A stretch of 64,000 bases of DNA, from contig JAIXMF010000002.1 in the NCBI GenBank assembly GCA_025201365.1, forward strand, positions 1,426,001 to 1,490,000, written 5' to 3'. This stretch comes from Syncephalis plumigaleata (lineage: Eukaryota > Zoopagomycota > Zoopagomycetes > Zoopagales > Piptocephalidaceae). Position numbers and translations under genes: made by a program. The notes under the pieces were generated by a model. It saw only the letters and a list, made by a program, of their open reading frames with translations, did not search any database and was not told the origin of the DNA. Positions 23,716 through 36,186 of this stretch are shown in pieces. How positions within the stretch are numbered: position 1 is the first letter of the stretch; the number at the start of each line of letters is the position of its first letter.

Positions 23716-25510
23716 TTAGACATCTACTTCCATAGCATCTAATCCTGATGATCCTGTATGTTTTACGGGATAGATATTGTTGTTGTTGTTGTTGTTATTG
23801 GTATTGGTATTAGTATTACCACTTGGTTCATCATCTTGATCTGCTTCATTCTCATACCATTCACCGGGTGTGTCTGCTTTCGTGTTGGTGGATGCAATCG
23901 TGCTAGTATGTCTCGCTCGATATTCGGCCCTTGTCATGCCTCCATCACTACCATTGCTGCTGTTATGTACAAGTTCATCACGATCAATATGTCGATCTTG
24001 TTCACGTTCACGTTCCGCCCTCTCTTCGTCCTCCATGAATCCTTGAATATCCGGTGGGATCTCTTGCATTTGTACACTGGGTGCACCCTTGAGATAGCGT
24101 AATCGTTCGAGAATACCCACGCGTACCTCTTGCAAATAAGCCTGTGTGTTTTGATTCTCCACTCGACCATCAAGACGCGGGTGTAATCGATAATCAGGTG
24201 CGAAATACTCGCGATACACGTTCTCCGGTAGACGATCGGGCAATCGTTGATCGACTACCACGCTCGTTTCATAGGTCCAACAACGACTAACATTACGAAT
24301 GGTGTAGCCGCCACCGCCTAGTACAAGGGTGGGCAACTTGAAATCCTTAATAAATCGTACACATTCACCGTGTGCCGCGATACTCAAGTTGAAACAGCCT
24401 AGACGATCGCAACCGAGTGAGTCGGCACCACATTGTAAAACGATCGCTGCTGGTCGATACGATTGCAGTACATTCTCCATGACCGATTTAAACAACTCCA
24501 AATAGCGTTCATCATCGATGCCATCGCGTAATGGCACGTTTAACGCAAAGTGTTTCCCTTGTCCGCTTCCTGTCTCCTCGAGTGCACCGGTACCGGGAAA
24601 GAAATCACCATTATACTTGTGGAAACTGACTGTCATAACACGATCTGTCGTGTAGAATGCCTCTTGTACACCATCACCATGATGAATGTCAATATCAATA
24701 TAAAGTACACGGGGATAGTGACTAGAAGAGAAATAAAACAAAATATTAGTATATATATAACTAGGTAATAGTAATAGTAATAATGCTTACCGTAATAATT
24801 CTAGAATAGCTAGGACAATATCATTGACATAGCAGAAACCGCTTGCTTCAAACTTCTTAGCATGATGTAGACCACCACTCCAGTTGACGGCAATGTCGGC
24901 CGCGCCCGAACACAATCGACGAGCTGCCTCGATGGAGGCACCCGTGTATATCCTACAGAAATCGTACATGCCATCGAAGATAGGACAGTCATCGCCGATA
25001 TTGTAACGAGAAAAGGAATCGGCGAATGTTTGCGCATTATCCGGTGTCACTCTATTGCATGCATACATACACTCGTGTTACACTCTATACTGTTACAGCT
25101 TAAGAGCATACTTACCGTTTAAGAAAATCAATATAGTCATCGGCGTGGAAACCTCTAATCTCCTCCTCGGTCGCTCGTCTCGGTTGGAATACTTCCATTT
25201 TACGGTGTAGTCCATAGGACATGACCAAGTGATTAGTGAGGGTTAATCGATGTGGCTTCATAGGATGACGTTCCTGGTAGGATACAATAGCATAGATAGG
25301 TTATAAATAGGGTAAGTGCTACGCATGCATACATATGTATATGTATATACCTACACCATAGTGAAAGTTACCAACGCCCTCATCGTGAAAGTAGTGAACA
25401 CGCGTACGTGAATGCGATTGTACATGCTCGTCTGACGGATAATTCAGCGTAGTTTTACCGCTGGCTCGACGAGAAGTAGAAAATGTAGGGGAATAATCGT
25501 CGCCTGCCAT
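23716..25510 (-). CDS. Class I histone deacetylase, HDAC3/Hos2 type
   Basis: Zinc-dependent removal of acetyl groups from histone tails. Four exons (25355-25510, 25116-25273, 24791-25051, 23716-24721) add up to 526 residues with no frame error. Visible are [19 protein letters not shown] (catalytic His pair and Tyr region), [16 protein letters not shown] (zinc Asp/His), [14 protein letters not shown] (second zinc Asp) and [32 protein letters not shown] near the end of the catalytic domain and [20 protein letters not shown] favour HDAC3/Hos2 over Rpd3. The C-terminal tail is acidic and carries a poly-Asn run (about 23773-23815). Likely part of a corepressor or Set3-like complex (family knowledge). 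Confidence 0.95.
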
Positions 25511-25646
25511 GATTAAGAAAGGAAAAAAAGAAGAGCAAGAAGAATGATAATGTAGAATGGAGAATGAGAAATTAATGAATGATGGAAAAAAGAGCATCAT
25601 CATTATCATGATCATCTTGTTTAACACTACTATCATAATAAAGGCT

Positions 25647-27596
25647 TCAGTATTTTTTATTATTGTTGTTGTTGTGAATATGTAACCGGCAATGTCGTAC
25701 ACGTAGTAGACTACCACCCAAGAGAAAGATGTACACGATCACGGAGAGAAACGCAAATGCTGTACCTGCCTTAATACGAGCACAAGTGCTTAGATAATCC
25801 ACGTCATCCACGTTGATATTAGCGCTGTAGCGTGACAACGCCTGGTGCGGTGAGCATGCCAACCATTGTGGATTATTAGTGTCGCCGATCGGATTGAGCG
25901 TAAGGAAACTAGCAATGAGCCAGATATCAGCATTACGCTATCAGCAATGGTAAGTGAGCAGTAGATCCAGTAGTAGCGTATGGACCATAGATAAACGGGT
26001 AGTGCGCCAACGGATATGCCTAATGAAGTGAATGCTACGGCAGTGGCATAGGCTAATGAAGTGGTGCGTATATTCAACAATAACATGTACTCATCATGTT
26101 GTAGTGTATGAAATGCCGTAAAATAAAGAGGAGCAGCGATGATTGCCATGACGAGTGCACCAATACGTAGCCATAGACTAGGTTGTGCACGAATACGCTG
26201 ATAGTATCGTGATTGATGAGAGTAAGCATCGTAAGGAGAATAGCTTGGCGTGTATAGTCGTGATCTCTTTAGTTTCTGCTGAGATAGATAAGAATCGGAT
26301 GGTGTCGTTGGGATGTAGCGTGGTGTCAAGCATAAAGAAGCATTACCGTCGCTGCTTGGCAATGAGGGTATACCGATAGCGAGATCATTCACCGTTTTAC
26401 CGTGTCGTTCTAGTAGTGCACACATATCACGCGTTTGCGGTGACAAGTAACGCGGTAAGGCGAATGATGAGACGTCTCGATGAGCATGACTATCGCCACT
26501 AGTGTTATTCTTTTGTTTAAGACCATTCGATTGAACGGTCGAGGTGACTACTAATGGGATAGAAGGAGTAATTCTATCGGATATTCTTGCAGCCGTCAAT
26601 GGCGGTATCGGTGTAGTAGCAGTAGTAGAAGCAGTACTAGTGCTAGTACTAGTGCGAGGATTGCTGATCTCAAGGGCAAGATCATCTGGATAAGATGACT
26701 GCTTGGTGTACGTTGGCAATGTTACTGTTACACTGTCTATAATATATGATGATACTGATACTGATATTGATGTGAGGTAGGCAGATGGTTTGATGATAGC
26801 TTTCTACCTATGCCCTGCCGTATGGTCTAGCTATTGGATTAGATGTACTACCGCTATTATTGGTTGTTGCTTGGGTAGCACTCAATGTATGGCTACTATT
26901 AGCGGGTCTGGATGTGTGTTAACAGGTCCATGTATATGCCGAACTAATGACGCACTATTCGGTGATCTAATCGGTTCTCTACGTGGTAGATGTATAGCCT
27001 GTGCCACAGGAACACCAAGCCTTAACACCGCTATTGCCATGAATACCCCAGGCCGATGATGTAGCTGGTATTTGATTATTAGCTATAGCGACATTTGGCA
27101 CATGTGCTATACTAGGATTCAAGGGGAAGAAGGGCGGACGTCGATTAGATGATGCGGTAGTAGTAGCGGTGGTGGTGACCGGTGAAGATGCTAGCCGGTT
27201 ACCATGTTTAACATGTTCATTAACAAACCGTCTATCGGACTGTGTCGCCTCTAAGGTGGCGGCTATTCTCGGGAGTGGTTTCTGTTGATATGCCACTGGA
27301 CCAGTTTGACACGCTGTGCTGGCATTGGTCGGATAACTGCCATCGAATCCATGATGCAAATAACCCGCGTTGATGTAATGTGACGTGGTTGATAATCTAT
27401 TAGGCGGTGGCGGTGGCAGTGTTATTGTCGTTGTAGTACCTGTAGTACCAGTTAGTCTTGTAAGTGTTGCCTGTGGCTGTGCTACATCATGTTGGTGTGG
27501 CCTATTCTGTGGTAAATCATATCTAGTCCCATGACCTGACGGTATTGGGAATTGATGCTTGTGACGGTCAGAGTAACCTGGGCGGTAGTTTTCCAT
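25647..27596 (-). CDS. MARVEL-like four-TM protein with long disordered N-terminus
   Basis: The C-terminal 200 residues show four hydrophobic segments: LWLRIGALVMAIIAAPLYF, LNIRTTSLAYATAVAFTSLG, a third (YCSLTIADSVMLISWLIASF) and KAGTAFAFLSVIVYIFLLGG. A loop with two Cys (LACSPHQ and STCARIK) precedes the last one. This is the topology of fungal MARVEL-domain plasma-membrane proteins. The first 400 or so residues are Pro, Thr, Ser and Gln rich with a proline run (TLPPPPPNR). Several frame changes occur in the low-complexity part (26720-27000), and one missing T near 25918 links the third TM. The start at 27596 (MENYRPGY) opens the long frame. Its 3' end is 137 bp before the HDAC start. Confidence 0.5.
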
Positions 27597-27756
27597 TCTA
27601 ATACGAATTTAATAAAAGGTAGAGCAGTACACGTGCTGTATTGGCTAGGACATCAAACGAGTGCTAGTGTAACAATTGCGAAACCGAATGATCAACGTTA
27701 ATTTGAATGCATGTGCAATCTAGGAGGGAGACAGGGAATACATTAGAGCGAGAGTA

Positions 27757-27793
<37 letters not shown>

Positions 27794-28733
27794 ATGGAGC
27801 AACCTCAAAAGATAATCGTCTACACGATATGTCACGTCGTTAATTTAATATTTTACATGTCATATTCGTTGTCTTGGTAAGCACATGCACACACTTATAA
27901 TGTAATATACATATGATATATGAATGCAAGTAATCAAAGGTCACCAAGCATAGAAATAAATTGAATGAGCATAGGCTGTAATGATAGGGTGTGCATGTGC
28001 ATGTGCATGTGCGTGTAGCTATAATTATTAGAAGCATCGATAACAGTAAATATGGTAGGAGAATAGGCCTACGGCAATTGGATACGTGCAAGCAAAAAAG
28101 AATGAGCAAGAATGTGTGTGTGTGTGTGTGTCGCCTAGACACGTTCCTAAGTATACTTCATTCATTCATTCATTCATCAGATTCCTAATGGAATACCCAT
28201 TTGACAAGGAGAATATTAGGATGGCATGGACACGTGGAGACACGAGACTACGGAAATACACGTAAAGAGCTGATGAATAGGAGAAAAAAGGCACGGCAAA
28301 CAATGCCGAGCTATTTCGTCGTCACTGTTTATTTGACTATGGTTCAACATCTTGCGAGATTATACTCATACTCGATAAACGAGTGTAACGAGTAGCGCAT
28401 CAGATACGAACGAACGAACGAACTATTCGTGACATACTGATGTGAAAAGTCTTAAAAGCCGGGTTGTCACGCGAACAATCCTCGAGTAATTCATCATCAA
28501 TTATCATTATCGATCACTTGCTTACTTACTCTCTCACTTTTTTGTCTCTTCCATTCCTTGACTACGCGTACGATCTTGACATCACCACGCACCAAATCAC
28601 CGTTTGATATCGGTTACGATTCACGAATACTCGTTCACTTGTCATTATCTTTTTTTAACGTCAACCACCACTAACGACATTACCCCCATTATCAACCACA
28701 TCAACATCCACAACGACAACCTTCCTTATTATC
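27597..28733. repeat. Gene-free spacer with GA and other microsatellites
   Basis: A strong (GA)n tract at 27755-27795, GTGCAT repeats near 27990-28015, (GT)n at 28110-28130, (CATT)n at 28159-28176 and (CGAA)n at 28407-28423. Open frames on either strand follow these repeats and are not supported as genes. The last 200 bp are a C/T/A-rich leader of the nuclease gene. Confidence 0.7.
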
Positions 28734-29683
28734 ATGTTCAAATACGTCGCTTTATCCGTTTTGGCATGTGCCGCCACTTCAACCATGGTCAACGCCTGGG
28801 GCGAGAATGGTCACTCGGCCGTGGGCATACTCATGCAACGTTTACTCAATCCCACCACGCTAAAGAATATCCAACGTCTGCTTGATGAGGATACCGATGT
28901 AAAAGGTGATTTCGGTCGGGCCGCCACCTGGGCCGATCGTATCAAATCCAAGGGCGAACTTTATCGATGGGCTTCACCCCTTCACTACGTCGATATTGCG
29001 GTCCAACCCCGAATAGTGTGGCGTCTATAAAGAGGAGGATTGCCCCAATGGCGTGTGTATCATCAGTGGTATCGCCAACTATACGAGTCGGTGGCCTGCG
29101 ATAAAAATGGCTCAGAGCGAATGGAAGCGATCAAGTTCTTGATTCATTTCCTAGGCGATATCGGTCAGCCGCTACACGCCACGGGTGAGGCACGTGGTGG
29201 CAATGATTTCCATTGCCTATGGCAGGGCAAGAAATCGAATCTCCACTCGGTGTGGGATGGTAAAATCCTCGATACCACGATTAATGGTCAATTCAACGCC
29301 TATATCGATAGTATCGAGAAGGACATTCGCACCGGTAAATACGCCAACGAGAAGGCCAACTGGCTTAACTGTTTCAATAATGCCAATAACGTTGATCTCA
29401 AAGCCTGTACTATTGCTTGGGCGAACGAGTCCAACAAGTTCAACTGTGACTATTAATTCCAACATATAAGGCGGCCGAGAGTGCTGGCACCCTTGAAATG
29501 AGCGGCAAGTATTATCAAGAGAATGCTGAACGTGTCAATATGTTTATTGCACGTGCCGCCGTACGTGGTGCTCAATATCTCGACTCGGTGCTGGCCTCCT
29601 GTAACGCGCAATCCTCCAAGCCTTTCGTTGCTACTCCTCCCAATAACGATTTGTCATTAATTTCAGCCGCGAAGGCCGCTTAA
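28734..29683 (+). CDS. Secreted S1/P1-type zinc nuclease
   Basis: Cuts single-stranded nucleic acids with a three-zinc site. A signal peptide ends ...STMVNA, leaving Trp as the mature first residue (WGENGH), as this family requires. Zinc ligands follow in order: WGENGH, ATWADRI, LHYVD, IHFLGDIGQPLHA and NLHSVWDGK. No intron was found. Four one-base losses are apparent: in CCCC and at AGTGT near 29010-29020, in CGGTGG near 29090, and near 29455. Each restores the family sequence when one base is added back, including GVYKEEDCPNGVC and GIANYT, which otherwise fall out of frame. Length is then about 315 residues, normal for the family. Probably extracellular or vacuolar. Confidence 0.9.
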
Positions 29684-30569
29684 GAAGCTAATTATTCTTT
29701 GCTTTGCTTTGCTTCGTTTTGTTTTTGCTTTATTCCCTTACGATCTCTTATGACTATATGACGACACAAGGCTGGTTCCTAGTCATTTTGTTGTTGTTGT
29801 TCCTTTGCGTGCTTTATCGATAAAGACAGTTTTGTCTGCTAGCCATGCGTAATAATAATATATGCATTCCTGTCTATCTATTTCAATTGCAATTTTGTTT
29901 AATGAATAAATCACGTATAATTTGTATTGTTTAATTTTACTAGTTTTATCATGTAGTACATGTCAACTATAGTGCACTCGGCATTGAAGCTACCCACGCT
30001 TATCTAATTTTATGTGCTCATTTGATGACGATTGTTTGATTGTCCTATTGATGTTACCGAATCCCGCATTCGTGACTGTTATGCTAAATTGACATGTAAC
30101 GGTTCTCATGGTTTTTGTGCACATATTACTAATAACTTTGACAATTAGTAAATTCGGAATGAAAAGAAGAAAGAAAAAACACCGTGCCAGGATAGGCCTT
30201 TATCGAAGTAAGTAAAGAGTGAAGAAGCACCCATGTAGATAAGTAGTTTATGCTGACGAGATAAATGTCTTGTCGTTTTAAGGCCTTAATAATAAAGAGC
30301 GAGAGAGGGAGAGGAGAGAGGGAGAGGGAGATGAAGTTTTCACTTCGTATTACCAAGTGGTTGTAGTGTCATTTTTATTTATGCCGCTTTACGGTATATT
30401 AGTCAAATCATTGAATTCAACCTTATTATTCGTATTTTAACTACCATTTTATTTTAGCTACTTTTCTCTGTTATGACCATTGTTAACGAACACCTACCTG
30501 CACGCAGGAACATGCGTCTGCCATGGATAACAGCCAAGTTACTTGGAATCTATTCATGCGACAAATGAC
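29684..30569. other. Intergenic spacer
   Basis: AT-rich, with a TTTGC/TTTG-rich 3' region after the nuclease, and a GA-rich tract at 30298-30332. No gene recognised. Confidence 0.6.
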
Positions 30570-30919
30570 ATGACAGCGACATCAAGTATCAGCAGACCAG
30601 ATCCTGTCCATATCGCACCATTGCAATTAATGAGGAATGACCATTACCTAGTGCATTGCCACCATCCTATGCTGAAGCGATAGCTGATTCACCTCCACCA
30701 TTTCCACGATCATATCAACGTAATAATGACGAGTCACGACAAATAGTAATCGTTGTTTCCGACATCACCACCAGTAATGTCGAGCATAGCAATGGACAAG
30801 CTCAACAAACAAAAAGATCATTTGGTTTTATGACATTACTAAAGGTCTTGCTCTTTATCATCATTGTTGCTTGTATTGCCGTCAAGTTTTGTCTCACGAC
30901 AAAGGGAAGCAACAGCTAA
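30570..30919 (+). CDS. Small PPxY protein with C-terminal membrane anchor
   Basis: I do not recognise a family. The well-supported part has ALPPSYAEAIADSPPPFP, a PPxY ligand for WW domains such as those of Nedd4/Rsp5 ligases. It continues through a polar stretch to one hydrophobic helix (LLKVLLFIIIVACIAVKFCL) seven residues from the end, the look of a tail-anchored adaptor. The start is uncertain: ATG at 30570 (MTATSS) is in another frame, so a base is missing around 30630-30650. An earlier ATG at 30533 is an alternative. The gene at 32119 also carries PPSY and may be related. An Rsp5-adaptor role is inference. Confidence 0.45.
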
Positions 30920-32118
30920 TCGTATAATCTTAGCATAGCATGTATTTGTAATAAAATGACATTAGTACATATCGTATTTACTATAAACAATGCATTGTTG
31001 ACATAGAAGATACTTGAACCGTGGTAGCAATAGCCGTTCATCGGTAAAGTATGATGGCATAATAGCCGATTGGCCTTGCTAGTCTATTACATCATATATG
31101 AATGCTACTAGTAAATAACGGCCAGTCTTAGTGATTTACCATATTGTCGGATGTGTAGATTCCGATGACTGAGCTGCTGTATTCACCGAAGGAATAAAGC
31201 AAACGCCCGCTTTCATATGTTAATCGAGGCCTTTATTATTTCCACAGGCTGCCGCTCTTCGCATGTGATGATAGAAGAAACAGAGAAACAAGCCCGTATG
31301 GAGCATTGCATTAGTTTATACCATGTGGTCCGTGATATTCAACGCCCTCCTCAGTTCAGCATAGAATAGCCCTTCCTCATCTCACCTCGTTATCCATTTA
31401 GAACTTCATATTAGTCGAAACGCTACTATGAATGTAAGGGAAAAATAATGCATCCGCCAATGCCAATGTGACTAATACGGCCTATCCATCTCCTCAAGTC
31501 AGGGTCACCAATGCTACCATGTACAATTCCTTAATAACGATGAAAATATCGAATACAATATACGCAGCGCCTCATATGATACCTATAGCATCCATTCAGG
31601 TCTATGCTACATCAATCCTACCGACAAACGGCGTAGCATATTGTACAAGCCATGCCATTACGCGATCTATATCGGAGAATAACGGGAGATAAGCGTAACA
31701 AATTGTCGTCATGATACTAGTAAACAATGAATGTTATGCTATGAACCTCAAAATGAAATTGAACAACTATATAGCAGCAACAAGTGACAGCTCTAGACCT
31801 AATCGACCTTATTATAGGTGTATTTTGCATCATGGAAGTAGTAATCAACTATCGTTTTAGTTAATAAAAACAACGCATGTCAAGGCCTTAATTAGAATGC
31901 GTTACCAGCACTATGGAATAATAATAAATTAATAATAGCTTTATAGCATGCAATTCAGTAGTAGTTTGATCCATTATACTTTATTGGCCTGATGATTTCT
32001 ATTTATTTTCATGCCAGGTCATAGCATGCTCTATCTACTGCTCTTTTGTCTTTTCTCAATCTTTCGCTATAATATCTAGTCTACAAACTCATAATAAACA
32101 TCAGTAACTATTACGAGT
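30920..32118. other. Spacer between two PPxY genes; no supported gene
   Basis: Open frames exist (one of about 50 codons near 31218, one at 31468-31692), but neither resembles a known protein nor has a clear start context. A degenerate third copy of the PPxY genes is possible but unproven. Confidence 0.4.
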
Positions 32119-32560
32119 ATGGATAACGATACATCAGCCGATTGCACTGCAGACACTAGCTACAATGGGCGGCACTACTAGTGACTCAATTAGCAACTGT
32201 CAACCTAGCGATACATTTAGCCATTGTCAGTCGAGCAACACGAATACTTGGAATAATAATCCAGCAACATCCTATAACGAAGCGATAGTTTGTTACAATA
32301 CGGAACAGCCATCCACTACATTGCCCGAACAATGGGAAGACATGAATAATCGTTCATCCTCTCTAGAAATGTTATCACGACCACCATCCTATACAACGGC
32401 AACATCACCGAGAATTACTTTACCACGACCTACGCTACAGATGAACGATCATGGAGTACAATACATTATTATACCAGTGCCAGGAAACCAATCTACAAAC
32501 AGCGACCCTCTCGTCCTGTTGCATTTCGTCAATGGTCGAAAGATGATCATGCATGCCTAA
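32119..32560 (+). CDS. Small polar PPxY protein, unrecognised
   Basis: Begins MDNDTSADCTADTSYN at 32119; the frame continues after one apparent base loss near 32165 into a Ser/Asn/Thr-rich protein of about 145 residues. SRPPSYTTATSP (about 32385) is a PPxY motif, and the C-terminal 40 residues (VQYIIIPVPGN, LLHFVNGRKMIMHA) look folded and beta-like. There is no membrane segment. Position and motif pair it with the gene at 30570. WW-domain binding is predicted from the motif only. Confidence 0.4.
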
Positions 32561-32916
32561 TAATGTTTGTTATTCTTTGTATTATGATTTTAATGTCATT
32601 ATCGCTCTTGTAATGACGTTGCCACATAAATGAACAAGGCGCTGTATACTAATGTAACAGTCCAGTCGATCATTTGCATTTTGTCTAGTTCTTTTTCATA
32701 CAATGATATCTTAAATAAATTGTCATATAGGCTATTGTATGCTCTTCCCGTGATATTAAGCATTCGTCATTGTATTCAAATCAAGGAAAAGCAGTAACGA
32801 TAGCAAAGCATACATACATATAAAAATGACTATACAACAACTGTAACGAGCAGTACGATGTCGTCAAACTGTTTATTCCAATATAACATGATCATCACTG
32901 TCATCGATTACCACGC
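32561..32916. other. Convergent 3' spacer
   Basis: AT-rich sequence between the PPxY gene and VID27, which converge. Nothing recognised. Confidence 0.6.
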
Positions 32917-35874
32917 TTAATAGGGAGCATTGACGATATCCGACTTGGATGTTCGAGCCTATTCATTAGTTTTAGCATAACATCACGTATACCAATACAA
33001 TACACCATTACTTACCTCAGCAGTTGATGTTTGTAAGGCCTTCTTTGGTGCGAGCAAACTACGCTTGGAGGCCATTTGCACGTCATCGGGCAATGCCACG
33101 ATAATGTTACGATCCTGACCGTATTTAAAGTTATCGGCCACGACATCCTCTCCGTATTGTTTAATTTGATAATCGTAAAGCTTGCCTTGCTTAACACGAC
33201 GGAAGTTCCATGTAATGACATAAGGACCAGTACTAGTGATAATAATAGTAATAACAAGCACTGGTTTAGTATTAATAGCTACATAGCTAATAGGATGCTT
33301 ACCTGGTTACAATGGTCTTCTCGTGTTCATTGATACCCGTGTTGAATCGTGCCACGGTAAATGACACGGGTGCTCCCATATAGGCAACGTGCTCCGGTTT
33401 CAATTGTAGTCGCTTTGGTACCGGCTAATATACAAGTAGTGTTAGTCAATCAATCCAGGTATATTTGAGCCAACATAAACGGTACACGCTTACCTTCTTA
33501 TCCTTGGAGAATCCCTTGACATAGCCAGATGTACCCTCATCCTGATTCCAGCAGTCTACCAGTAGCAGGTAACTGCGGCAAGTTGCCACTAGCCAACGAC
33601 CATCGGCCGTCACATCAATACCGATAATTGGATCGCCAATTGCCGGTAGGGCTGCTTTGGCGTTAATGCCCAACTTGTTGAACAGGCGCAACTCTCCCTT
33701 TTCACTGCCGACTGCCACCCAGCCTTGTTCGGTGGTGGCGGCACAACTGAATCCATTCTTGGTGACGTACGATTTACACTCGGCATCGACTAGTTTCTGT
33801 CCGCTTAAACGTGGATCCAACCGGAAGAGCGAGTTATTCGACAGACCAATAAGCGTTTGCTGTTGCGTCATCTGCGCGTATTTACTATCAGGCACGAACG
33901 AGGTACACGGGATGTCATCGTGTACGTGCCATTCCTCGACAACCTTGCCATACTCTAGATCCATCTTGTAGAGAGTGTCACGCTTGCTGGGATCCATCAT
34001 GATCAGGTTAGAGTCCTCGTTGTGCAGCATCACCTATCATTGCTACGTTAGTCTGCGACACAAATCATTCCTACAATAATCTACAATGCTCACCTTGTTC
34101 GGATTAAGTGCACCACCCTTGAGTGTCGAGACATTATTGATGGCCGTGCTAAACTTTAGCTTATCATCGTCCGTATACTTGAAGACACCGATCTTATTGC
34201 CACGCACTACGAATGATCGATCATGCTTATAGCCAACTGCAAGCTGGCTGTTCTTTGCTTGTCGACCAAGTGCACTAACGGCATTCTCTTCCTCATCTTC
34301 ATCTTCATCTTCATCATGTCCTGCACCGCTCTTCCCTCCTTCTCCTCTTCCTCCTCTTCTTCCTCTTCTGATCGTTCCTCTATATTATTCTGATTTAGTT
34401 AGCATTGTCATATGTCTAACTACACGTTTACTTGCCTTCTTCATCCTCGTCTACTGATTCCACATCCGTCATCGTTACATCATCCTTGTAGGCATCTAGC
34501 AAATAGCCTTGATCCGCTTTAGATATCTTTTCAAACTTTGAAAGATTCATAGTCTCATAGGCACAACGACCGAAAGCTTCACGGAACTCGGTGCCAGATG
34601 AGGGTCAGGGAACGAAGTGATAATGAAAAGACTCGATTGGATTCTATCAAGCATGTTAGTGTATAATTGACTAATAGTAATAATAACAAAGTAATAATTG
34701 CTTACCATCATAATAACACCAAATAAAGGCTGATTGCTCCTATAATAAATCAATTACTAAATAGTAATAATATAATAGTAGCAAGTACTTACTCGATTGA
34801 ATATGGCATTCATTCCTGGTTCAATCGGTTGACGTAGCCAGCATCGTGCATCATCCTCAATGTAAATCCAATCTAATAATGCTTTAGCATTACTTCATTT
34901 ACTACTAATAATCAGTTAATGACTTACAAGTATAAGGTGCTACAGCGACAAGTTTGACTGATACATTCTTCGTTTGAAGTTGGAATGTACCAACAGACGG
35001 ATTAAATAGGAATAACTGAGAGTCTACCTCGCAAACGGGTGTAACATCATCTACTGGAGCATCTCTTGGGGGAGGCAGCGACATTTTATCAGCAGCAGCA
35101 GCATCACTCTCATTGCGTGGTCTATTTATCATGTAGGATATCGATTAGTGCGTGTATCTTATATGACATCATCATTGAATACTTGCACATATTTGAGTTT
35201 AGCCAATCATCGGCGGTTGCTTCCGTGTAAGGATGATTGTGTTGTCGTTCGTACATACATTGAAGTGCTGATCGTTCAAATGATGTAATAGCGGAACTGG
35301 ATACACTTTTATCTACCACAAAATCAAACCACTCATCGGTTTCCTATAGCATATTTATCTATATTAGTATATACAGTAATATGCGCAGTAGACTATTACT
35401 TACACTGGATGGATCACACCATATGAAAGTAGCATTGCCACTGGATTGATCCATATGGAATTTTAGTTCAACATCGAGTAGATGTACCTCCTCGTCAGGT
35501 AGTTCTAGAATAGAATAGAATATCAGTTATAGTCATTGATAGGATATAGGCCATAATCATCTATCCTACCATGTCCTTGCTCTTCCAATAGTTCTGCCTC
35601 ACCCTCCTCGTAAACAGGCGACACAATAAGCTGATACTGATATTGCGTGGAAGTGCGACGAATAGCTGCTTGAGCATCTTGAAACTAAACAACAAGTATT
35701 AGTAGTGTTATACGGGAATAGCAGCAAACACAGTAGCAATTAGAATACGTACACTAGTTCCTGGATTGTTTTCCGTTTCTTCGTCGATCGTTTAAATAGC
35801 TGACCAGACGACAAGGTGGCTACAGTCGGGTCTTGTTCACCACCCCAGATAAGGTTACCAATTGACTTGAGCAT
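32917..35874 (-). CDS. VID27: VID27-like protein (vacuolar import and degradation 27)
   Basis: Fungal and plant cytosolic protein with a PH-like N-terminal region and a C-terminal beta-propeller; in yeast linked to vacuolar import and degradation. The N-terminus MLKSIGNLIWGG and later FHMDQSSGNATFIWCDPSS are typical. The C-terminal propeller is well conserved: DLEYGKVVEEWHVHDD, GWVAVGSEKGELRLFNK, GDPIIGIDVTADGRWLVAT, GPYVITWNFRRVKQGK and LPDDVQMASKRSLL. The final exon after the intron at about 32960-33015 reads ARTSKSDIVNAPY. An acidic Glu/Asp tract lies near 34280-34390. About ten introns; some junctions near 34330 and 35750 are unclear and may hide missing bases. Confidence 0.85.
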
Positions 35875-36186
35875 GCTGTCTTGTTTATAACAACGACAAT
35901 ATTGTAAGAATCAAAATAGTGAGCAACTAGGCTAGAGTGAATATCAAACGTAAATAAAGGAAAAGAAATCGAGCTGTAGCGTATTTAAAAAAGGAGGAAT
36001 AAAAATGAATAAGAGTCATTCTCCATCTAAGAACGAACAATGACTGATTGATGACGCACACAACAATAAACACTTGGCTTGATTGTATTCGATTGTTGTT
36101 GTTATCACTCAATAATGTGACCTTTCCTTTGTTTTCACATTAGCAACAACAACAACAACAACAATAACCGCTCCACTAAAATAACC
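35875..36186. other. Divergent promoter region, VID27/ATG101
   Basis: About 310 bp between two divergent starts, with a (CAA)n run at 36144-36163 directly before the ATG101 start. No other gene. Confidence 0.6.

Noticed and set aside
31218-31692. Two short open frames that might be a third PPxY gene
   Set aside because: No PPxY motif, no clear start, and no similarity to the flanking genes beyond composition.
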